Assembly: GCA_028691845.1 (NCBI GenBank)
Contig: JAQUYL010000001.1
Location: 1 to 64,000, forward strand
Length of the DNA: 64,000 nucleotides
Direction of reading: 5' to 3'
Source of the DNA: Opitutaceae bacterium
GTDB taxonomy: Bacteria > Verrucomicrobiota > Verrucomicrobiia > Opitutales > Opitutaceae
The position numbers were made by a program, and so were the translations under genes. Within the stretch, counting starts at the first letter, position 1. The number at the start of each line of letters is the position of its first letter. The notes beneath the pieces were generated by a model, which was not told where the DNA came from, made no database searches, and saw only the letters and a program-made list of their open reading frames with translations. This document shows, in pieces, positions 7,535 to 17,122 of the stretch.

Positions 7535-9538
7535 ATGAGCAGAAAGAAGAACAAGCAGGCCGAGAACACGATCCCGGCGGGATACACGCTCGACTACGTT
7601 TCCGGCAAACAGGTCAAGGAAACGAAGAAAGAGCTGGTGCGCCAGCGGGTCGTTCGTGCCTTGATCCACGAATACGGATTCTCGCCGGAAGACATGGAGC
7701 TGGATTTTTCCATTGGCGGCCGCAAGAAGGTGGACGTGGCCATCTTCCATCATGGCAAGGAACACACCATCGAGAACCTAGGCCGCGCCGTGCTCTGTCG
7801 CCAGGAGCCGAACGTCGGCAAGAATGCCGTGCGCATTCGCGACTTCGAGCAGGCCGCCAAGGACCTCGATGAGATCGAGACCATCATGCGTGAGGTCGAC
7901 GCGGTTCAGTACGGCTTGTGGACCAACGGCCTGGAGTTCTTCTTTGTCGAGAAGGAACAGAAGCGCTTCGAAACCAAGTGCAACCCCATCGGCGATTGGC
8001 CGATGGCCGAAGAGTCGGTCGGCACCAAGGAGGTCATTTCCGATGCCCATACCCGCATCGCCGACAACGAGATGCTCAAGATCACCTTCCGTCGCTGCCA
8101 CAACTACATCCATGGCAACGAGGGTATGCCCAAAGATGCCGCCTTCTGGCAGTTCCTCTATCTGATCTTCTGCAAGATGCACGATGAGAATCTGCGCGGC
8201 AAGCAGCGCCAGGCCTGGAAACGCCGCTTCTGGGCTGGCCCGAGGGAGCAGTTCGAGCCACAGGGCCGCAAGGCCATCCGTGCCCGTATCGAGGAGCTCT
8301 TCACCGAGGTCAAAAAGCAGTACAAGAACATTTTCCGGGGCAACGAGGAGATTACCCTCTCCGACCGGGCGCTGGCCTTTATCGTTTCTGAATTAGCCAA
8401 ATACGATTTCACCCGCACGGATGTCGATGCCAAGGGTGTGGCCTACCAAGAGCTGGTGGGCGTCAATCTGCGCGGCGACCGTGGTCAGTATTTCACTCCC
8501 CGGGGTGTGGTAAAGCTGGTCGTGGAAATGCTCGATCCCAAGGAGAGCGAGACGCTGCTGGACCCGGCCTGCGGGACCGGCGGCTTCCTGGTCGCCACCC
8601 TGGGACACATGTTGAAGAAATTCCGCGAGGAGCAGAATACCCAGGTCGGCAACGAGAACACCACCGAGTTTCTGAACGTCCACGAGCGGCTGAAAGAGTA
8701 TGCCGCCGCCAACGTGTTCGGGGCCGACTTTGACCCATTCCTGATCCGCGCCGCCCAGATGAACATGGTGCTGGCGGGTGACGGCCGTGGGCACATTTAC
8801 AACATCAACTCCCTGGAGTTCCCGCTGGGGCATCTGGCCGATCTGCCCTCCGCCAAGAAGGAGATCCAGCTTGGGTCGGTGGATATCATCGCCACCAATC
8901 CTCCGTTCGGCTCCGACATCCCGATTACCGATAAGCATATCCTGGAACAGTACGAGCTGGCCCATAACTGGGAGTCGGATGGCGAAGGCGGTTTCCGCAA
9001 CACCGGTAACGCCAAGGGCAGTGTCGCGCCGGAGATTCTCTTCATCGAACGCTGCATCAAGTGGCTCAAGCCGGGTACCGGTCGCATGGGCATCGTCCTG
9101 CCCGACGGCGTTCTCGGCAACCCGGCGGCGGAATACATCCGCTGGTGGATCATGCGTGAAACCCAGGTGCTCGCCTCCGTCGACCTGCCAGTGGAGGCCT
9201 TCATCGCCGAGGCCAACGTCAACATTCTTACCAGCTTGCTGTTCCTGCGCCGCAAGAGTGAAGAGGAAAAACGCGCCGAGGCTCTGGGCGGCATTGATGA
9301 ATATCCGGTCTTTATGGCCGTGGCCGACAAGGTTGGCTTCGACCGCCGTGGCAACAAGCTCTACAAGCGCACCCCGGACGGCGAAGAGATTGTCGAGCCC
9401 AAGAAACATATCGAGCGCATCCGCATCGGCGGGCGCTTCGTGGAACGGACCCTGACCCGCAGTGAAAAGATCGAGGACAACGATCTGCCGGTCATCGCTG
9501 AGAAGTACCGCGAATTTCTCAAGGAGCAGAACGGATGA
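7535..9538 (+). CDS. mad2: N6-adenine DNA methyltransferase (HsdM-like), MAD2-like
   Basis: 667 residues. The first 150 resemble the type I restriction N-terminal region (conserved KKVDVAIF; LWTNGLEFFFVEKE). Then comes the helical HsdM domain, the SAM-binding motif I DPACGTGGF near residue 343 and the catalytic motif IV NPPF near 455, both intact. It should methylate adenine at a site chosen by the specificity subunit downstream and so mark host DNA as self. Its stop overlaps the next methyltransferase start by four bases. The two are clearly paralogous: both continue with a shared block such as GGFRNTGN and LFIER. Compared with housekeeping HsdM, the N-terminal domain is an extra. Confidence 0.88.
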   Translation: MSRKKNKQAENTIPAGYTLDYVSGKQVKETKKELVRQRVVRALIHEYGFSPEDMELDFSIGGRKKVDVAIFHHGKEHTIENLGRAVLCRQEPNVGKNAVRIRDFEQAAKDLDEIETIMREVDAVQYGLWTNGLEFFFVEKEQKRFETKCNPIGDWPMAEESVGTKEVISDAHTRIADNEMLKITFRRCHNYIHGNEGMPKDAAFWQFLYLIFCKMHDENLRGKQRQAWKRRFWAGPREQFEPQGRKAIRARIEELFTEVKKQYKNIFRGNEEITLSDRALAFIVSELAKYDFTRTDVDAKGVAYQELVGVNLRGDRGQYFTPRGVVKLVVEMLDPKESETLLDPACGTGGFLVATLGHMLKKFREEQNTQVGNENTTEFLNVHERLKEYAAANVFGADFDPFLIRAAQMNMVLAGDGRGHIYNINSLEFPLGHLADLPSAKKEIQLGSVDIIATNPPFGSDIPITDKHILEQYELAHNWESDGEGGFRNTGNAKGSVAPEILFIERCIKWLKPGTGRMGIVLPDGVLGNPAAEYIRWWIMRETQVLASVDLPVEAFIAEANVNILTSLLFLRRKSEEEKRAEALGGIDEYPVFMAVADKVGFDRRGNKLYKRTPDGEEIVEPKKHIERIRIGGRFVERTLTRSEKIEDNDLPVIAEKYREFLKEQNG

Positions 9539-11553
9539 GCGATCAAGACGACATCATTGAAGCCCCGCAGGATGCTGCCGAAGAGAGCGGCCCGGATAAC
9601 TTTTTCATCGACATCCTGACCGGCAACAAGGAAAGCGCCTCGGCCAAGAAGCTGCTGGTGCAGAAGGTTCTGCGCCAGCTCATCGAGAGCTACGGCTTTG
9701 ATCGGAACGACCTGGAGGTCAACTACAACCCCCAGATCCCCGGCCAGGGGCGCAAGCGCATCGACGTCGCGATTTTCCGTCCCGATGCCGAGCATACCAA
9801 CGACAACCTGCAGCGGATCATCGTCTGCAAGACTCAGAAGAAGCGCGACAAGCTCCGCTCCATTACCGAGGCCGATGCCGACCTGCGCGAGCTCAAGGAG
9901 CTACTGGAACTGATCCCCGGCGCGACGCTGGGCATGTGGACCAACGGCCAGGAAGAGTTCCTGTTCCAAGTCGAGCGCACCCGCTTCGAGGTCCGCGCCA
10001 AGCCGCTGGGTGTCTGGCCGGTTCCGGGCGAACGGACCACCGATCTCGACCGCACCGGCGGTGTCATTCAGGTCAGCGCCGAAGCGGAAGACCTGGAAGA
10101 CGCTCTGCTGCGCTGCCGCCAGTATCTGAACCGCAACCTGGGGCTCGATCACAAGGATTCTTTCAAACAGTTGGCCGTGCTGATGCTGGCCAAGATCCAC
10201 GACGAGACCCTGCCCACCGGCGAGCGCAGATTCTGGATCAAGGGCGACGAGCCTTTCACCGAGGCGGGCCAACAGGCCATTGCCCAGCGCATCAACGAAT
10301 CCATTGCCGCTGCCAAGGCCTGGCAACCGAACCTGCTGACCCGTGGCTGGGAGCTGACGCTGGAACCCCACGAGACCGCCCGCGTGGTCATGGAGCTGGC
10401 CCGTTATAACTTAAGCGAAACCCAGCCCCGTTTCCGCACCGGGGCCTTCCGTGCGGTCGCCCGCAGCGTGATGGACGGCCGCGAGGGCCGCTACCCCACG
10501 CCGCTCAACGTGGCCGAAATGGCGGTGGAGATGCTCGACCCGCAACCCGGCGAGCGCATCATGGATTGCTCCAGCGGCACCGGCACTTTCCTCGCCATGA
10601 CCGCCGCGCACATCTTCAAGAAGAAACTGGCGGCCATGGGCACCACGCCTGAAGAGGCCACCAACGAACAGATCCGCCAGGCGCAAAACGAAACCGCCGC
10701 CTGGGCAGCCAGCAACGCCCTGGGCTGTGACATCGATCCCTTCCTGGCCGTTGCCAGCCGCATGAACCTGCTGTTCACCACCGGTAATCCCGGCCGCGTG
10801 TTCCGCATTGATGCCCGCACCTTCCCGGACGGCGATCTGGATGGCATCGAAGCCGCCCGCCCGGCTATGCCGCTGGGCAGCATGGATATGGTTCTGCTCA
10901 ACCCCTGGTTCTCGACCCAAGACACGGTGAGCGACACCTCCATCCTGGAGCGCTATGACCTGGGCAACAACTGGGAGCGCGACGAAGAAGGTGGTTTCCG
11001 CAACACCGGCAATCTGAGCACCGGAGGCGTCCCGCCCGAGGTTCTGTTCATCGAACGTGCCCTGCAGTGGGTGAAGCCCGGCACCGGCCGCGTGGGCATC
11101 CTGCTACCCGACGGCTTGCTGGGCAATCCCGGCGATGAGTACGTGCGCTGGTGGATTCTGCGCCATTGCGAGGTCATGGCCTCGGTTGACCTGCCGGTGG
11201 AACCTTTCAAGGTCACCGTCAAGGAGTATGGCCTGACGCCTGCCTTACCCAGCCTGCTGGTGCTACGCCGCCGCAGCCAGGAGGAGCTGATCAACACCGA
11301 GCATCCCGAATACAAGGTCTTCATGGCCGTGGTGGATCGGGCCGGTGTTGATGCTCGGGGCAATCTCCTGTTCCAGCGAGCCCCTGATGGCGAGGAACTG
11401 GTTTTCGATGAGGAAGTGATCGAGCGGGTTCGTGAAGGTGGCGAAGTGGAAATCCGCCGGACCACGCGCCGTAACCGCCGCATTCATGACGAGCTGCCGC
11501 TGGTGGCAGAGAAATACAAGGAATTCCGCGCAACCGGCGAGGTGACGTTATGA
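9535..11553 (+). CDS. Second methyltransferase-like protein with altered catalytic motifs
   Basis: 672 residues, paralogous to its upstream neighbour over the whole length, including the N-terminal restriction-type region (RKRIDVAIF, MWTNGQEEFLFQVE). Motif I is DCSSGTGTF instead of DPACGTGGF (about residue 344) and motif IV is NPWF instead of NPPF (about residue 456). NPP(Y/F) is the adenine-flipping and catalytic loop, so this copy may bind DNA without methylating, or may have changed specificity. It probably forms a heterodimer with the first copy on the shared specificity subunit. Overlaps of four bases on both sides show tight coupling. I do not match it with confidence to a named MADS component. 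Confidence 0.82.
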   Translation: MSDQDDIIEAPQDAAEESGPDNFFIDILTGNKESASAKKLLVQKVLRQLIESYGFDRNDLEVNYNPQIPGQGRKRIDVAIFRPDAEHTNDNLQRIIVCKTQKKRDKLRSITEADADLRELKELLELIPGATLGMWTNGQEEFLFQVERTRFEVRAKPLGVWPVPGERTTDLDRTGGVIQVSAEAEDLEDALLRCRQYLNRNLGLDHKDSFKQLAVLMLAKIHDETLPTGERRFWIKGDEPFTEAGQQAIAQRINESIAAAKAWQPNLLTRGWELTLEPHETARVVMELARYNLSETQPRFRTGAFRAVARSVMDGREGRYPTPLNVAEMAVEMLDPQPGERIMDCSSGTGTFLAMTAAHIFKKKLAAMGTTPEEATNEQIRQAQNETAAWAASNALGCDIDPFLAVASRMNLLFTTGNPGRVFRIDARTFPDGDLDGIEAARPAMPLGSMDMVLLNPWFSTQDTVSDTSILERYDLGNNWERDEEGGFRNTGNLSTGGVPPEVLFIERALQWVKPGTGRVGILLPDGLLGNPGDEYVRWWILRHCEVMASVDLPVEPFKVTVKEYGLTPALPSLLVLRRRSQEELINTEHPEYKVFMAVVDRAGVDARGNLLFQRAPDGEELVFDEEVIERVREGGEVEIRRTTRRNRRIHDELPLVAEKYKEFRATGEVTL

Positions 11554-12980
11554 GCAGAAAGTTTCAGGTTAAAACGGTTCCTGTCAGCTGGATTCTCCAT
11601 GAGGGGAGGAGGTTGGATTGTGGTCCGTATATGTCTGGTGCAATAGAAACCCGAATTCTCCTTGAAAAATTGCCGTTTAAGAAGAATGAACTACAGTCGC
11701 TGACTCGTGGTGGTATCTCAGGAATAATCAATGCTGGAAGAATAGCAAGAATCTGGGTTGACCATCCAGATCACGGATACAAGTTCCTCTCTAGCGCCGA
11801 CATTTTACAGTTTGATGTCAATAATGTGAGCTTGATCGCTAAATCGGTAGGGAGTCAAAATCGAAACTTATTGATTGAAAAAAATTGGACGCTTATCACG
11901 AGGTCAGGTTCGATTGGACGAATGGCCTACGCTCGTGAGGACATGCATGGATTAGCGTGTACAGAGGATGTGCTTCGTGTAATTCCTGATGAAAGCCAAG
12001 TTCATCCAGGATATATTTATGCTTACTTGAGCACAAAGTTCGGTATCCCACTTGTAACATCTGGGACCTACGGGTCAATCATTACGCATCTCGAGCCAAA
12101 TCACATCGCTGAACTTCCCGTTCCGAGAATTGGAGACACAGAGGAACAAGCACATGATCTGATTCAGAGAGCAGCTGATCTTAGGTATCTCGCAATTACA
12201 CAGATTAACAAAGCTACTAAAGACTATTTTTCCGCTGCTGGGCTTGAAGATATATCTGCAGTCGATTGGCATGAAAAATCTAAAAAATCTGGTTTTTCTG
12301 CTTCGCTAACCAATGCCAACAGCCTCAGGGCAATTAACTTTATCCCATTAAATAAAGAACTAGAGGAATATGTAAAAACCGCTAGATCGTGGTCATATAT
12401 TTCGGACTTAACTCGCCCTGGCACACTTAGGACAGGACCCCGTTTCAAACGCATAGATTCAATTCCCGACCCAGAGATTGGAGTAGAACTCTTAGGTCAA
12501 AGAGAGTGCTTCAACCTAAGGCCTGACGGTCGCTGGCTTTCTAAGAAATATTTACCAAAGGATGAGCTGATTTTTCTGCCAGAAGGTTCAACAATGATTG
12601 CCGCCCGAGGTGGGTTGGACGACAGTAATTCTTTTGCCAGATGTCAATTTATCGCTGGGAAGCGGACCCAATATGCTTACTCTCAAGATTTCTTGAGGGT
12701 GATACCTGAGCAAGACAAAATTCTGCCTGGGTGCCTATTTGCGTTTTTGAGATCGGAAATGGCTTTCAGAATGCTACGTGGGTATTCCATTGGCAGTATC
12801 CAGCAAGAATACCACCCTGAAATGGTTAAATGGATGCCGGTTCCTCTGGTCGATCAGGAAACAGCGAACCGAGTTAACGAGCTTGTTGTCGATGCGTATC
12901 GAAAATACGACGAAGCCATTGACTGCGAAGACCAGGCTCGCACCCTCGTCGAACGTGCCATTGAGGAGGGAGGTCGCTAA
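11550..12980 (+). CDS. mad5: Specificity subunit (HsdS-like), MAD5-like
   Basis: 476 residues with two half-repeats typical of HsdS. Each ends in a target-recognition-domain signature: SGSIGRMAYA...EDVLRVIPDE...SGTYGSIITHLEPNHI in the first half, and GKRTQYAYSQDFLRVIPE...GYSIGSIQQEYHPEMV in the second. The protein should give the methyltransferases a bipartite recognition site. The gene is strikingly AT-rich against its GC-rich neighbours on both sides, with rare-codon patches. The last 80 or so bases return to the operon's composition, which suggests that the TRDs were exchanged by recombination. It overlaps both neighbours by one to four bases. Confidence 0.85.
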   Translation: MSRKFQVKTVPVSWILHEGRRLDCGPYMSGAIETRILLEKLPFKKNELQSLTRGGISGIINAGRIARIWVDHPDHGYKFLSSADILQFDVNNVSLIAKSVGSQNRNLLIEKNWTLITRSGSIGRMAYAREDMHGLACTEDVLRVIPDESQVHPGYIYAYLSTKFGIPLVTSGTYGSIITHLEPNHIAELPVPRIGDTEEQAHDLIQRAADLRYLAITQINKATKDYFSAAGLEDISAVDWHEKSKKSGFSASLTNANSLRAINFIPLNKELEEYVKTARSWSYISDLTRPGTLRTGPRFKRIDSIPDPEIGVELLGQRECFNLRPDGRWLSKKYLPKDELIFLPEGSTMIAARGGLDDSNSFARCQFIAGKRTQYAYSQDFLRVIPEQDKILPGCLFAFLRSEMAFRMLRGYSIGSIQQEYHPEMVKWMPVPLVDQETANRVNELVVDAYRKYDEAIDCEDQARTLVERAIEEGGR

Positions 12981-15900
12981 TGGCGAAGGTCATACCCATC
13001 GGGCAACCCGCGAACGAATCTGAACGCCAGGCCATCGGTTTCCTTCGGGATCATCTGCCCGATGGCTGGCTGATCTTCCACAACTTCGAGATGCGCCAGG
13101 GTGAGGAGGTGTTCGAAATCGACATCGCCATCCTTGCGCCTCACGCGGTGTACCTGGTGGATGTCAAAGGGACGCGGGGCAACATCGATGTGTATGGCTC
13201 CAAGTGGTATCCCGAGGGGCGGCAGCCGTTCTTCTCGCCGCTGGCCAAGCTGCGCAGCCACGCCAAGACCATGGCCACCATCATCCGCGAGAGCAACACC
13301 GGCCTGATCGAGCTGCGCAAGGCCCATGTGCATGCCGCCGTGCTGCTCACCGCCGATGACGCCGCCGTGTTCGACCAGGCGGGCATCGACAGTCCGGACG
13401 TGACCGATTACAAGCACTGCCTGAAATACTTCCGCGATGGGAGCCGCATTCCCGATAACCGGCTGGACAACATCACCCGCTTCCACTCCCAGATCGCCAA
13501 GGCGATCACCGGTAAGGCCAAGCCCAAGAGCGCGGCGCTGGTGTTCCGCGACTGGCAGGTGGAAGAGAAGCTGGGCGGTACCGACCGCTACACTGAATAC
13601 CGCGCCAAACACAACCTGTTGGGCAAGAGCGGCGGCTGGGCACGCCTGCGTGTGTACCAAGCCGACCCTTACCAGGACGAAGCCGCCCGCAAGGAGGAAT
13701 TCAAAAAGATCAGCAACGCCTATCGCGCCGTTGCGCACATGCCGACCCACGCCAACGTGCTGGCGGTGAAGGATCTGTTCGTCTCAGACGATGAAGATAA
13801 GGTGGTGCTGGTCACTGAGGACCTGCCCGGCCAGGCCCTGCGTCTGCATATCAACAAGGTCTCCCTGGCTCTGACCTTTGACCAGAAGCTCCAGGTGATG
13901 CGCGACGTGCTGTCGGCCCTGGATCATGCGCACCGGCACGAGGTGATCCACCGTAATCTCACCCCGGACGCCATTCTGGTGACCAAGGGCGGCCAGGCCC
14001 GGGTGACGGGTTTTGATTTCGCCCGGGTGGGCAAGAACCGCACCTCCACCATCGCCGATCAGGTGGTGGATGATCTAGAAGCCGCCTACCAGGCTCCGGA
14101 GTGCTTCAAAGACCCGACCCAGGCCAGCATTGCCTCCGACCTCTACGCAGCCGGGCTGATCTTTTACGAGCTGCTGACCGGTGAGCTGCCCTTTGAAAGC
14201 GTCGACCAGATGATGGAAGCCGACGGCCGGTTCCCGATGAAGCCCTCGGAACACAAGCCCGACCTGCCCAAGGGGATCGACGAGTGGCTGCAGAAGTTCT
14301 GCGAGTTCGACCCCGAGGAACGGCACACCAGCGCGGCCATTGCCCGCAAGGCCCTGGATGACCTGATTCTGCCCGAAGCCAAGAACGACTCCGCCCCGGA
14401 TGTGAGCGACAAGGCCGTGGCCCAGCCTCAGCTCCCGGATGACCTGATGAACCTGCCGCAGGATTTTATCCTGGCGGACCGCTTCCGCATTCAGAAGAAG
14501 CTGGGCAGCGGCGGCTTCGGCGTGGCCTACAAGGTGTTCGATTCCCTGGGTGATGTGGTGCGGGTCATCAAGCTGGTGACCAAGGACCGCCGCAGCGTGT
14601 ATGAGCGGTTGCGTCGCGAATACAAGACCCTGACCAATCTGCCCGACCATCCGCATGTGGTGAAGGTGATCTGGGCGGATCGCATGGCCGATGCCAAGCA
14701 GACGCCGTACATCGTCTTTGAGTATGTGGAGGGTCTGGATGTCTCCGATCTGATCGATGCCGAGGCGCTGTCGCTGGATGATGCCGTGCGCATTGTGCGC
14801 GAGGCCGCCGATGGGCTGGCCCATCTTCACAAGCACGGCGTTTACCATCAGGACGTCAAGCCCTCCAACCTGCTGTGGACCGATAAGGGTGTCCGCATCA
14901 TCGATTTCAATGTCGCGGTCTCCGAGAACGATGAGGTTCAAGGCGGTGGCGGCACGCGTCGCTACCTGCCGCCGGATTACGATTACTCTTCCGAGCCGGA
15001 TGCTTCGGATCGGATGGACCGTGACCTCTATGCCCTGGGCATCTCCTTCTACGAGTGCCTGACCGGCAAGTATCCTTTCGACGACCCCACGCCGCCGATC
15101 AAGACTCAGCCCAAGGACCCCAAGCAGTTCAAAGGCTGCGCCGACCTCAGCTCGTCGCTGGTCAATGTGCTGGTGAAGATGATTGCGCCGGAGCGCAAGG
15201 ATCGCTTCGCCTCAGTACAGGAGTTCTTGACCGCCATGGCCGAGGTCAAGGGCCTGCGCTCTGTGCTGACGACCGGCGAGATTGGTGCCGGACCCAAGGT
15301 AGTGTCCAAGCTGGGCTTCGAGCCGACCAAGCCCAACACCAACCCCTTTGTCACCCACCTGCTGACCCTCTACAGCCAGAGCCAGGTATCCAACGCGGGT
15401 ACCCGTGGTCTCGACGAAATTGGCAAGGCCACCTATGTGCCGACCTATCTGGACGAGAAACTCAAGCCCGCGCTGCTCAAGGGCGAGTTCCGCCTGGTCA
15501 TCATCAGCGGTAATGCCGGTGACGGTAAGACGGCCTTCATTCAGCAGTTCGAGGACTTTGCCGAGAGCAAGGGCGCACAGATGCAGCGCGGAGCGAATGG
15601 GGCTGTGTTCCAGCTCAAGGGGCATACCTACCAGAGTAACTACGACGGCAGTCAGGATGAAGGCGACGAGCGCAACGATGCCGTACTGCAGAAGTTCTTT
15701 GCTCCCTTTGCGGGTAAGGACGCCTCCGGCCAGCCCGAGAATCAGACCCGTTTGATCGCGATCAACGAGGGGCGGCTGGTCGATTTCTTCCTGGAACATG
15801 AAGAGGAGTTCCCGCTGCTCGCCAAGCAGATCCAACAGGGGTTGGCCGGAGCCGCTTCGGAAGGTGGTATCGCGGTCATCAACCTCAACCTGCGCTCGGT

Positions 15901-17122
15901 GGTCGCCACCCCCGAGGAAGGTCAGCCTTCGATTCTGGAGCGCTTGGTCGCCCGCATGACTCAACGCGAATACTGGCAGGCCTGCGAGAAGTGCGACCTT
16001 AAGGGCAAATGCTACGCCTATCACAACGCCCGGACCTTCCAGGACCCGGTTGCCGGTCCCAAGGTCATCGAGCGTCTGAAGATGCTTTATGCCATTACCC
16101 ACCTTCGCGGCCGCCTACACATCACCATGCGCGACCTCCGTTCTGCGCTTGCCTTCATGCTGGTGGGCACCCAGGACTGCGACGGCATTCACCAGCTTTA
16201 CCAGAATGGTGGTGAAGAAAACCAGAATCGCATCCTTGACGGTTTCTATTTCAACTCGTGGCTTGGCGGGACTGAAGGCTCCAATGACCGGCTGATTGCC
16301 TTGCTGCGCGAGATCGATGTTGCCGAAGTCAGCAACCCCGATCTGGACCGCGAGCTTGGCTTCCTTAATCCCAAAACCAAGGCTATGAGCCGCTTCTCGT
16401 TCGCGGAGCGGGCCGGGTATGACAATGAGCTGGTGGAGACGCTGTTCCGCAATCTGCCTCGCGATTACTCGTCGAAGAACCGTACTCGATTAATCGCCAA
16501 GCACCGGAATTACCTCTCACACATGCGCCGCCGCCATTTCTTTGAGCGACGCGACATCGGTTGGAAGGAGATGCTGCCTTATGGAAGCATCGATCCCTTC
16601 CTGGATGCCATAGAACAGCCAGGCGCGAAAAGCGCCGATGAGGTTACCGCCATTCTCCGAGCCATCAACAGGGGCGAAGGTTTGAGCGATCCGGCGCGGC
16701 TGGGCAACCAGTTGGCGCTGCGTGTTCGCCAGGTGGATAAAGGCACCATCCGCAGTTACCGCCTCTTTGACGGCGACCATTTTACGCTGCGCACCGAGCA
16801 GGAAACGGCAGCTCATCCTTTCCTCGAGTGCCTGTCTCAGGCGCTGGTGCTGCTTTACGACTCCGGCGACGGGCACAAGGCCAGCCTGCGCATCAATCTC
16901 GACATCTATGAAATGCTGATGCGGCTCAACAACGGCTACCGTCCCAGCATCGAGGAGCAGGAAGGTTTCTACCTGAGTCTGGCGGTGTTCAAGAACGTCC
17001 TATCCGCCGCTCCCTATCAGGAGGTGCTCCTCACTGAAAGCGGCTTCGAATTCTTCCAGATCCGGCGCGACGACAAAGGCATCCTGCATCTGGGAAAGGT
17101 AAGCAGGAGGGCTGAAGCATGA
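12980..17122 (+). CDS. mad6: NERD/pseudokinase/kinase/NTPase protein, MAD6-like
   Basis: 1380 residues with four parts. (1) NERD nuclease-related domain, residues about 1-130, with FEIDIAIL...LVDVKG resembling the D-xn-D/E-x-K site. (2) A first protein-kinase fold, about 190-480, with IHRNLTPDAIL (HRD changed to HRN) and FDFAR in place of DFG, so probably a pseudokinase. (3) A second kinase, about 495-760, with an intact GSGGFG loop, VIK lysine, HQDVKPSN (catalytic Asp present) and IDFNVA. (4) A C-terminal P-loop part with GNAGDGKT near 843 and a Cys cluster CEKCDLKGKC near 1002. PglW of BREX also joins NERD and kinase domains. It likely senses infection and signals by phosphorylation. The MADS name is from memory. 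Confidence 0.82.
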   Translation: MAKVIPIGQPANESERQAIGFLRDHLPDGWLIFHNFEMRQGEEVFEIDIAILAPHAVYLVDVKGTRGNIDVYGSKWYPEGRQPFFSPLAKLRSHAKTMATIIRESNTGLIELRKAHVHAAVLLTADDAAVFDQAGIDSPDVTDYKHCLKYFRDGSRIPDNRLDNITRFHSQIAKAITGKAKPKSAALVFRDWQVEEKLGGTDRYTEYRAKHNLLGKSGGWARLRVYQADPYQDEAARKEEFKKISNAYRAVAHMPTHANVLAVKDLFVSDDEDKVVLVTEDLPGQALRLHINKVSLALTFDQKLQVMRDVLSALDHAHRHEVIHRNLTPDAILVTKGGQARVTGFDFARVGKNRTSTIADQVVDDLEAAYQAPECFKDPTQASIASDLYAAGLIFYELLTGELPFESVDQMMEADGRFPMKPSEHKPDLPKGIDEWLQKFCEFDPEERHTSAAIARKALDDLILPEAKNDSAPDVSDKAVAQPQLPDDLMNLPQDFILADRFRIQKKLGSGGFGVAYKVFDSLGDVVRVIKLVTKDRRSVYERLRREYKTLTNLPDHPHVVKVIWADRMADAKQTPYIVFEYVEGLDVSDLIDAEALSLDDAVRIVREAADGLAHLHKHGVYHQDVKPSNLLWTDKGVRIIDFNVAVSENDEVQGGGGTRRYLPPDYDYSSEPDASDRMDRDLYALGISFYECLTGKYPFDDPTPPIKTQPKDPKQFKGCADLSSSLVNVLVKMIAPERKDRFASVQEFLTAMAEVKGLRSVLTTGEIGAGPKVVSKLGFEPTKPNTNPFVTHLLTLYSQSQVSNAGTRGLDEIGKATYVPTYLDEKLKPALLKGEFRLVIISGNAGDGKTAFIQQFEDFAESKGAQMQRGANGAVFQLKGHTYQSNYDGSQDEGDERNDAVLQKFFAPFAGKDASGQPENQTRLIAINEGRLVDFFLEHEEEFPLLAKQIQQGLAGAASEGGIAVINLNLRSVVATPEEGQPSILERLVARMTQREYWQACEKCDLKGKCYAYHNARTFQDPVAGPKVIERLKMLYAITHLRGRLHITMRDLRSALAFMLVGTQDCDGIHQLYQNGGEENQNRILDGFYFNSWLGGTEGSNDRLIALLREIDVAEVSNPDLDRELGFLNPKTKAMSRFSFAERAGYDNELVETLFRNLPRDYSSKNRTRLIAKHRNYLSHMRRRHFFERRDIGWKEMLPYGSIDPFLDAIEQPGAKSADEVTAILRAINRGEGLSDPARLGNQLALRVRQVDKGTIRSYRLFDGDHFTLRTEQETAAHPFLECLSQALVLLYDSGDGHKASLRINLDIYEMLMRLNNGYRPSIEEQEGFYLSLAVFKNVLSAAPYQEVLLTESGFEFFQIRRDDKGILHLGKVSRRAEA

